Shown here: positions 6,308-11,426 of the stretch, one piece after another
Layout of the letters: each line of letters starts with the position of its first letter
How positions within the stretch are numbered: the first letter of the stretch is position 1
Assembly (NCBI GenBank): GCA_029974855.1
Contig: JARKQO010000277.1
Span: 1 to 11,426, forward strand
Direction: 5' to 3'
From: Eubacteriales bacterium
GTDB lineage: Bacteria > Bacillota_A > Clostridia > Christensenellales > Aristaeellaceae
DNA: 11,426 bases
Program-made: the position numbers and the translations under genes
Notes under the pieces: model-generated
Told to the model about the DNA's origin: nothing
The model's database searches: none
Seen by the model: only the letters and a program-made list of their open reading frames with translations

Positions 6308-7933
6308 TTACAGCCCGGCGACCAGGCCCAGGAACGCGGCGGCGTCCTCCGGGGTGAGGCCGTCGGTGAGCAACGCGGTATCCTCCGCGGGAAGCCGGGC
6401 AAAGGCTTTCAAAAGCCTGCCCGCCAGGTTTTGGGACAGCTCCGCCAAAAGCGCCTCCAGGCCCTCGCCGGAGAGGGAATCCAGGGAGAGCTGGGTGCTC
6501 TGGGCCGGAACGGGATAGGCATTGAGGCCAATGGGCGGGGCCCCCACCAGGTGAGGATCGGGGGTGGCGGCAGCGGCCTTCCCACCCTGGAGCGCCGGGT
6601 CCTGGTCGGTGTTCAGGTCCATGCTGCTGGCAGGCAAGGAGGTGGAGTCTGAGGCGGGCTCCTGAACCGCATACAGGCCGCTGTCCTGAGCCAGGTCGGC
6701 AAAGGCCTGGGGAAGCTCCCCCCCCAAGGTCAGGGTTAAGGAGGAGGTGAGGGTTTTGCCCTGCTTTTGCTCCACCTGGACCGTTCCGCTGAGAAGGGAA
6801 CCCTCCCCCTGGGAGGCCATGAGAAGCTTGGGGGCATAGCTGTGGAGGACGGTGAGGGTATTTCCCCCCTGGGTCTGCCGGTCCTCCCAGGACCAGGAGC
6901 CCTCCAGGCTGCGGCCCGCCTCCCCTTCCTTGCCGGAGAGGTTGAACTTGAAGAGCTGGGCGGCGGTGTCCTTGCCCTGTTTCACGGTGGTTTCGCTGCT
7001 GCCCACGAGGCTGATTTCCGTGGAAAAGAGCTTCTGGGTGGCCTTGGCGGCCACGGTGCGGCGGGCGGCCGGAGAGCCGCTTTTGACGGCGTCATACTTA
7101 TAGGTATCCTTGCGCTCGGTGCCCTGGTTCAGGAAGGCCCATTGGTAGGTGAGCTTGTGGACCGAGCCGTCGGGATACAGAAGGTCCCCCTTCATGTACA
7201 CCGCCAAGTCCCTGTCGTTCTCCCCGGCCTTGTAAAGGGCCACGATGAAGCCCTTGCCAAAGCGGACGCCCTCCAGCTCCCGCCGGTAGGCCTCGTCCAT
7301 GCCGCTTTGGAGCATGGAGCGCAGCAGGGGAAGCATCCCGTCGCTTTGCTCCGTGGTGAGCCGGGCGATCTGGCTCCATTTGGAGGTGCCGATGTCCTTG
7401 ATCTTGTAGTTGGCCCGCTTCTTTTCCGCAAAGGGCTCGCAGGCGTCGATGAGGGCCTTGTACCGGGCCTGGGTCTGGGTGATGGCCCCCAGGAAATCAA
7501 AAGAGGCCTCCTCCTGGTTGCCCTGAAGCAGCGCCATGGGGGAACCCCCCCGGCTGGTGAGGGTACGGCCCGGAAGCAGGTTGGTTTCCAAGGAATAGGC
7601 GTCCCCCTGCTGCCGCTCGGCCAAAGTGAACAGCTCCGTATCCCCGCATAGAAGCTGGAGGCTGGTGAGGCTGCCGTCTCCGTCCTCCTCCAAAGAGGCC
7701 TGGAAGGAAGCGTGCTTCAGCAAGGCGTTGAACATGGGCAGCTGATCCTGGGTGAAGGGCAGCAAAGCCCCCAGCTCCAGCGTGCCGGAGAAGCGCAGGG
7801 GCCCTTCCCCGGGGGAAAGCCAGCGGGAAAGGCTGGCGTCCAGCCCCGAGGCCGCCAGTGCGCCGCCCATGCCCCACAAAAGGCAGAGGCATACCAGCAA
7901 GGCCAGCAGGGACTGGGGACGAAAGCGTTTCAT
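6308..7933 (-). CDS. Secreted protein B, unknown function, coupled to dus
   Basis: A 541-aa exported protein that I do not recognise. The signal peptide is MKRFRPQ, a hydrophobic core, and ALA/AS with cleavage near residue 27. The mature protein has an N-terminal region with two cysteines (C96, C165), a charged helical part (about 150-225), a beta-rich region (about 225-410), a low-complexity Ser/Pro/Ala/Asp linker (about 424-478), and a C-terminal helical segment (LDSLSGEGLEALLAELSQNLAGRLLKAFARLP, split here as positions 484-516) resembling the tail of protein A. No enzyme motif or sorting signal is seen. The frame stays open for another 353 codons upstream, but that stretch is a shadow of dus; ATG at 7933 has AGGAGG 7 nt before it, is followed at once by a signal peptide, and overlaps the dus stop as ATGA, implying translational coupling. 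Confidence 0.8.
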   Translation of the reverse strand: MKRFRPQSLLALLVCLCLLWGMGGALAASGLDASLSRWLSPGEGPLRFSGTLELGALLPFTQDQLPMFNALLKHASFQASLEEDGDGSLTSLQLLCGDTELFTLAERQQGDAYSLETNLLPGRTLTSRGGSPMALLQGNQEEASFDFLGAITQTQARYKALIDACEPFAEKKRANYKIKDIGTSKWSQIARLTTEQSDGMLPLLRSMLQSGMDEAYRRELEGVRFGKGFIVALYKAGENDRDLAVYMKGDLLYPDGSVHKLTYQWAFLNQGTERKDTYKYDAVKSGSPAARRTVAAKATQKLFSTEISLVGSSETTVKQGKDTAAQLFKFNLSGKEGEAGRSLEGSWSWEDRQTQGGNTLTVLHSYAPKLLMASQGEGSLLSGTVQVEQKQGKTLTSSLTLTLGGELPQAFADLAQDSGLYAVQEPASDSTSLPASSMDLNTDQDPALQGGKAAAATPDPHLVGAPPIGLNAYPVPAQSTQLSLDSLSGEGLEALLAELSQNLAGRLLKAFARLPAEDTALLTDGLTPEDAAAFLGLVAGL

Positions 7934-8940
7934 ACAGGTTCCTCCTTTTTGGAAGCCGCCAGAAGCCCTTGGAGCAGCTCGGTAAGCTGGGCAAGGGTCC
8001 CGGCCTGGTTCAGGGAGCGGCGCAGGGCGGACGCGCCCCGCAGGCCGCTGATGTAGTGGCCCAGGTGCTTGCGCATTTCCGCCACCCCCAGGCCCTCCCC
8101 CTTGAAGCCCACCATCAGCTGGGCGTGGAAAAGGGCCGTTTCCACCCGCTCCTCCAGGCTGGGGACGGTGACGGGCAGCCCCGCCAGGGCCTCCTTGGCC
8201 CCCCGGAACAGCCAGGGATTTCCCATGGCCCCCCGGCCGATCATCAGCCCGTCGCAGCCGGTTTCCGCCAAAATGCGGGGAGCGTCCTGGGGGGTGAATA
8301 CGTCGCCGTTGGCGATGAGAGGGATGGAGGCCTGGGCCTTCAAAGCCGCGATGGCGGCGTAGTCCGCTCGGCCGCCGTATTGCTGCTCCCGGGTGCGGCC
8401 GTGGACGCAGACCCAGGCAAAGCCCAGACTTTGGGCCGCCTGGATCAGCTCTGGAGCGTTCCGGCGCTCCCCGTCGTAGCCCAGGCGGGTTTTCAGGGTC
8501 ACAGGCAGGTGGGTGTTCCGCTTCACCGCCTCCATGATCCGGTAGGCCAGCGCAGGGTTGTTCAGCAAGGCGCTGCCCTCCCCGGAGGAGACGATCTTGC
8601 GGGCTGGGCAGCCCATGTTGATGTCCAAGGAGGTAAAGCGGCCCAGGGCCGTGACCCGGGCGGCGGCCTCCCCCATGACCGCAGGGTCTTTGCCAAACAG
8701 CTGGCAGGCGGTGTTGTACTCCTCCGGGTGGGTGTCCAGGAGGCGGCGGTAGGCGTCGTTGCCGGGCTTGGCGCACAAATAGCCGATGGCGCTGACCATC
8801 TCGGTGCAGGCATAGGCCGCTCCCATCCGGTAGCACAGCAGCCGCAAAGGCCAATCGGTAATCCCCGCCATGGGGGCCAGCCCCACCAGGGGCTCCTTCC
8901 ATAAAACGGATGAAGGGCGGTTTTGATTCCCGAGGGTCAT
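7930..8940 (-). CDS. dus: tRNA-dihydrouridine synthase, DusB-type
   Basis: FMN-dependent reduction of specific uridines to dihydrouridine in tRNA, using NADPH, in the cytoplasm. Its 336 residues match the family's usual length. Visible motifs: APMAGITD (22-29, FMN pocket), TEM (46-48), DINMGCPARKIV (106-117) containing the catalytic Cys111, LKTR with Lys150 (149-152), H180-GRTR (180-184), ANGD (210-213) and IGRGAMGNPW (234-243, FMN phosphate binding), then a helical C-terminal tRNA-binding domain from about residue 250. The protein is intact. It overlaps the gene before it by ATGA (8937-8940) and the gene after it by ATGA (7930-7933), so it is the middle of a tightly coupled set. The ribosome binding site is weak (GGTGGG), consistent with re-initiation after the upstream gene. 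Bacillus-type species carry DusB alone, and I cannot tell which tRNA position is modified. Confidence 0.93.
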   Translation of the reverse strand: MTLGNQNRPSSVLWKEPLVGLAPMAGITDWPLRLLCYRMGAAYACTEMVSAIGYLCAKPGNDAYRRLLDTHPEEYNTACQLFGKDPAVMGEAAARVTALGRFTSLDINMGCPARKIVSSGEGSALLNNPALAYRIMEAVKRNTHLPVTLKTRLGYDGERRNAPELIQAAQSLGFAWVCVHGRTREQQYGGRADYAAIAALKAQASIPLIANGDVFTPQDAPRILAETGCDGLMIGRGAMGNPWLFRGAKEALAGLPVTVPSLEERVETALFHAQLMVGFKGEGLGVAEMRKHLGHYISGLRGASALRRSLNQAGTLAQLTELLQGLLAASKKEEPV

Positions 8941-10592
8941 GGGATACCCACCGCTCTGGGGAAGGCCCCGATGCGGCCCGTGGTGCCCGCAAAGGGCAGC
9001 AGGGTCAGCTCATACCGGGGCCCCTGGGGGATGTTCTGGGGCGGCGGGGTGAGAAAGCCGCCTTTGGCTTCCCAGCCCGGGGCTTCGCAGGCATGGGCAA
9101 AGACGCACAGGGAGCCCTCCTCCTCGCTGGGGGTCAAGGGGCTGTCCCCTGTGAGGGCATACTGCCAGCCCGCCCGCTCATCCGGCAGGGGCAAGGCCAT
9201 GAGGGTGGGGCCGCAAAGCACGGATACGCTGCCCCGGTAGCCTGTTTCCAACCTGGGGGCGCTCAGCAGCCGCAAGGTTACCACATCCCCGGAGCGGAAG
9301 GTGCGCCGCAGGGGGAGCAGCGTGCCGGGCTGGGCAGCCTGGGGCTTACCCCCGTTGACGGAAACCGTGGCCTGGGCGGCATAGGAGGGAATGCGCAGCA
9401 GCAGCTGGAAGGCCACCGGCTGCTTGGCCTCCACGGAGATGGCCACGCTTTTGTCCAGCAGGCCCGAGGCGGTGGCGGTCAGGCGCAAAGGCGCGCCCCC
9501 CACCCGGGTCAGGCAGCCCCCGGCCATGGGCAGCAGCAAGGCGATTTCGTCCGCCTCCCGGGCCATCCACACGCTGCGCCGCAGGGCATACAGGGCCCGC
9601 AGCAGCAAAGCGGTGTCCTGGGGCTCCGGCGGGGCCGCCTGGCAGCTGTCGTCCCCGGTGAGGCGGTTCACGGGCTGAAGCACCCGCACACCGTCCTCCG
9701 TCACCAAATCCGCCAGGCCGTTCACCAGCAGCATCTCCAGCCGGTCCGCCCAGGAGAGGTTCCCCCCGGCGGCCAGCACCTCCGCCAGGGCTTCCACCTG
9801 GGCGCACAGGCCCGGCAGGTCCACAGCCCTGGCCGGGTCCCGCCCGGCCAGGTAGGGATCGGCGGCAAAGGCCCCGGTGGGAGCCCCGTGATAGCGCGCC
9901 AAGGAGGCGATGCCCGCCTTGGCCGCGGCCCCGTCCCGGCCGGAGCCGCTGTACAAAGCCAGCAGCGCCGTCATGGCCAAGGCGTCGGCGGTGAGGTTGC
10001 CGGTGGCCAGCGCCTCCATGCGCCGGTGGTAGGCCGCGTTTTCCCCGGTATTTGCCTCGGGCTGAAAGGCCTTCACAAAGGGAAAGCTGTGCATCAGACC
10101 GGATACGTCCGGAAGCTGGGAGCGGAGCCGCTCCAAAAGGGTCAGCAAAAAGGGCTGCCCTGTGCGGCGGTACAGCTCCTGGGTCAGGCGCAGGGCGTCC
10201 GCCCCCAAGGGCAGCAGCGCTTCCTCCGGCAAGGAGGGCAATGCCTCCAAAAAGGCCCGCATGGCCGCCAGCAGGCCCAGCATGGCCCCTTTGTCCTGGG
10301 TGGCGGAGGCGGTCAGCAGCACCGCCCGGGCCAGCAGCACAAAGCCCCGGGGATCGGTGCGCAAAGAGGCCACCGCCGCCTCCAGGTCCGGGGCGGGGGG
10401 CAGGTCCGTATAGCCGCCCAGCTTGCTGGCCAGCACGGCGTCCAGGGGGGTCATGGCGGAGATGTCCGCCTGGGAGAGCACCCTCTGGATTAGGGTCCCC
10501 AGCAGGTCCCCCACCTGGACGGTGGCGTCCGCCAGGGGCACAAAGGCGGGATTTACCAGGGGAGCGCGGCGGTAGGCTTCAACGGCGGGCAT
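8937..10592 (-). CDS. GH127-like (beta-L-arabinofuranosidase-type) protein, active site apparently degenerate
   Basis: A 551-aa protein without a signal peptide. Support for the GH127 fold: an alpha-helical N-terminal part (LTQELYRRTGQPFLLTLLERL, about 136-156), a segment FAADPYLAGRDPARAVDLPGLCAQVE (around 242-267) resembling the F-x-x-DEHLAG-P-ELC-E region of clostridial GH127 relatives, WADRLEMLLVNGLAD (281-295) resembling their WADRLE-NALP region, and a beta-rich end with LLLRIPSYAAQATVSVNGG (398-415) and SVSVLCGPTLMAL (455-467). In GH127, one Glu and three Cys, including a CC pair, hold zinc, and one of the paired Cys is the nucleophile. Here the matching places read PGLC (261-263 region, no Glu) and DSCQ (315-318, no second Cys), so classical catalysis looks lost. 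The fold call is from memory of motifs and is moderate. ATG at 10592 follows AGGGAGGA by 3 nt; longer reading frames would run through the promoter. It leads the operon. Confidence 0.7.
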   Translation of the reverse strand: MPAVEAYRRAPLVNPAFVPLADATVQVGDLLGTLIQRVLSQADISAMTPLDAVLASKLGGYTDLPPAPDLEAAVASLRTDPRGFVLLARAVLLTASATQDKGAMLGLLAAMRAFLEALPSLPEEALLPLGADALRLTQELYRRTGQPFLLTLLERLRSQLPDVSGLMHSFPFVKAFQPEANTGENAAYHRRMEALATGNLTADALAMTALLALYSGSGRDGAAAKAGIASLARYHGAPTGAFAADPYLAGRDPARAVDLPGLCAQVEALAEVLAAGGNLSWADRLEMLLVNGLADLVTEDGVRVLQPVNRLTGDDSCQAAPPEPQDTALLLRALYALRRSVWMAREADEIALLLPMAGGCLTRVGGAPLRLTATASGLLDKSVAISVEAKQPVAFQLLLRIPSYAAQATVSVNGGKPQAAQPGTLLPLRRTFRSGDVVTLRLLSAPRLETGYRGSVSVLCGPTLMALPLPDERAGWQYALTGDSPLTPSEEEGSLCVFAHACEAPGWEAKGGFLTPPPQNIPQGPRYELTLLPFAGTTGRIGAFPRAVGIP

Positions 10593-10613
10593 AGTTCCTC
10601 CCTTAAGCGCGGA

Positions 10614-10629
10614 TCGGCCAAAGGGCCGA
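10614..10629 (-). other. Leader hairpin of the GH127-like/dus operon
   Basis: TCGGCC-AAAG-GGCCGA (written on the plus strand) is a perfect 6-bp stem with a 4-nt loop between the predicted transcription start and the ribosome binding site of the first gene of the operon. It has no T tract. It may stabilise the 5' end of the message; no known riboswitch fold fits in this ~50-nt leader. Confidence 0.4.
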
Positions 10630-10650
10630 CAGAATTCCTCGTTCCCATTT

Positions 10651-10678
10651 ATTATAGCGGGTTTTTGGACAGCGTCAA
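10651..10678 (-). promoter_or_regulatory. Strong sigma-A promoter of the minus-strand operon
   Basis: On the minus strand, -35 TTGACG (10678-10673), a 16-bp spacer and a consensus -10 TATAAT (10656-10651). Transcription would begin near 10644, about 50 nt before the ATG of the GH127-like gene. It is the best-matching promoter in the window and probably drives four genes down to the terminator at 4306-4346. Confidence 0.8.
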
Positions 10679-10682
10679 CCCT

Positions 10683-10711
10683 GGGGACGGGGGAACGGGA
10701 CGGAGGGGGGG
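10683..10711 (+). other. G-quadruplex-type motif next to the operon promoter
   Basis: Four runs of at least three G on the plus strand: GGGG (10683-10686), GGGGG (10689-10693), GGG (10697-10699) and GGGGGGG (10705-10711), with loops of 2, 3 and 5 nt. It begins 5 bp upstream of the -35 of the minus-strand promoter. The motif fits the standard G4 pattern; whether it forms in the cell is unknown, and a GC-rich genome produces such runs by chance. Confidence 0.5.
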
Positions 10712-10719
10712 ACCGGTCA

Positions 10720-10793
10720 GAGGCTCCGCCTCCGACACCTCCGCCAGGGATTTCATCCCTGGACCCGCTTTTGACCGCGCGCAGCGCGGTCAA
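10720..10793. repeat. Cluster of three perfect hairpins between divergent promoters
   Basis: In order: GAGGC-TCC-GCCTC (10720-10732), CCAGGGAT-TTC-ATCCCTGG (10744-10762) and a 10-bp stem TTGACCGCGC with loop GCA and matching arm GCGCGGTCAA (10771-10793). All three loops are 3 nt. The middle hairpin, with its flanks CCGCC and ACCCGCTTTT, is a second copy of the palindrome found near 2113. The cluster lies between the start regions of the minus-strand operon and fhs, so it should not be transcribed from either promoter. The whole gap 10593-10956 contains no gene. Confidence 0.7.
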
Positions 10794-10850
10794 GGGGAAG
10801 GATAGAAAAGAAAGCGGCCAAGGCCACCAACCCCGCTTCATCTCTAGCGC

Positions 10851-10879
10851 TTGAATCCCGGCTCGTTTTGCGCTATACT
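10851..10879 (+). promoter_or_regulatory. Predicted sigma-A promoter of fhs
   Basis: -35 TTGAAT (10851-10856), a 17-bp spacer and -10 TATACT (10874-10879). Transcription would start near 10886, giving a ~70-nt leader before the fhs ATG. I see no folate or other known riboswitch structure in that leader. Confidence 0.7.
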
Positions 10880-10956
10880 AATCCTCATTACATTGGGGAA
10901 GATTGGAAGCAAGGGAAGTCAAAGTTCTTTTTTCATACTAAGAAGGAGGGGTTCAC

Positions 10957-11426
10957 ATGGCGTCGGATCTGGAGATCGCACGGAAGGCTACGCTACAGCC
11001 CATCGAGGAGATTGCCGCCAGCGCGGGCTTTGGGGCTGACACCATTTCCCCCTATGGCCGCTATGTGGCCAAGGTAGACGCGGCCCCCTACCTGGACCGG
11101 CCCGCCAGGGCCAAGCTGGTGCTGGTCACCGCCATGAGCCCCACCCCTGCGGGAGAGGGCAAGACCACCGTGTCCGTGGGCCTGGGGGACGGCATCGCCG
11201 CCATCGGCAAAAAGGCCATGATCGCCCTGCGGGAGCCCTCCTTGGGCCCTGTGTTCGGCATGAAGGGCGGGGCCACCGGCGGCGGATACGCTCAGGTGCT
11301 GCCCATGGAGAGCATCAACCTCCATTTCACCGGGGACCTCCACGCCGTCACCACCGCCAATAACCTGCTCTGCGCCATGATTGACAACCACATCCAGCAG
11401 GGCAACGCCTTGGGGATTGATCCCCG
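10957..11426 (+). CDS. fhs: Formate-tetrahydrofolate ligase (3' truncated by window)
   Basis: Joins formate and tetrahydrofolate, using ATP, to give 10-formyltetrahydrofolate, feeding one-carbon units to purine and formyl-Met synthesis and, in acetogens, the Wood-Ljungdahl methyl branch. Only 156 of about 556 codons are visible. Diagnostic features: the P-loop PAGEGKTT (64-71) within [20 protein letters not shown], then [20 protein letters not shown] (92-111) and [19 protein letters not shown]. The N-terminal stretch [14 protein letters not shown] is also typical of the family. The ATG at 10957 follows AAGGAGG by a suitable distance. It is divergent from the minus-strand operon and has its own promoter. 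No other Wood-Ljungdahl gene is in the window, so acetogenesis cannot be concluded. Confidence 0.96.
   Translation, partial: MASDLEIARKATLQPIEEIAASAGFGADTISPYGRYVAKVDAAPYLDRPARAKLVLVTAMSPTPAGEGKTTVSVGLGDGIAAIGKKAMIALREPSLGPVFGMKGGATGGGYAQVLPMESINLHFTGDLHAVTTANNLLCAMIDNHIQQGNALGIDP

Noticed and set aside
7934..8992. Upstream extension of the secreted-protein-B frame (full frame would give 894 aa)
   Set aside because: This part overlaps dus in another frame, has the Arg/Gly/Pro-rich make-up of a shadow frame, and the ATG at 7933 has a good ribosome binding site followed by a signal peptide.
8910..10493. Long plus-strand open frame (527 codons) opposite the GH127-like gene and the end of dus
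   Set aside because: Gln/Gly/His-rich translation typical of the antisense frame of GC-rich genes; no ribosome binding site or family resemblance.
10593..10841. N-terminal extension of the GH127-like gene by 83 codons
   Set aside because: It would run through a consensus promoter and the hairpin cluster; the ATG at 10592 has a strong ribosome binding site.
10886..10956. Riboswitch upstream of fhs
   Set aside because: The leader is about 70 nt and lacks the paired elements of the tetrahydrofolate or other known riboswitches that I could recognise.

Overview
The window looks like a chromosome segment of a GC-rich Clostridia member, most likely an Oscillospiraceae-type gut Firmicute. The evidence is strong AGGAGG-type ribosome binding sites, sigma-A promoters, a type III glutamine synthetase, formate-tetrahydrofolate ligase, and intergenic spaces packed with short-loop palindromes. 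The taxonomic call is inference; no rRNA or tRNA gene is present.

Left part (1-1956). A 5'-truncated C-terminal half of a macro-domain-type protein is followed on the same strand by a compact von Willebrand factor A (VWA) protein with an intact metal site. Converging on them is a gene for an 80-aa helical protein, possibly Spo0A_C-like. It is divergent from a small XRE-family regulator. The space between these two holds two matching palindromes, TACGC-N4-GCGTA, 30 bp apart, lying on the predicted promoter elements of the 80-aa gene: a good candidate operator.

Middle (1957-4350). glnN (type III glutamine synthetase, minus strand, TTG start) has its own terminator downstream. Its predicted promoter lies inside the terminator hairpin of the gene upstream of it.

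Right part (4392-10678). A minus-strand operon, read right to left, runs from a strong sigma-A promoter: a degenerate GH127-like protein, a DusB-type tRNA-dihydrouridine synthase, secreted protein B, two copies of a 94-bp hairpin repeat, secreted protein A, terminator. The first three genes overlap by ATGA stop/start junctions, so they are probably translationally coupled. The two secreted proteins have matching signal peptides, near-identical translation-initiation regions and a similar C-terminal segment, and are probably diverged duplicates of unknown function.

Right edge (10640-11426). A divergent intergenic region holds a G-quadruplex motif and three consecutive hairpins between the operon promoter and the promoter of fhs, whose first 156 codons are in the window.

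No IS element, prophage gene, CRISPR array or RNA gene was found. The most original material is the coupled GH127-like/dus/secreted-pair operon, the twin-palindrome operator and the promoter-in-terminator arrangement at glnN.
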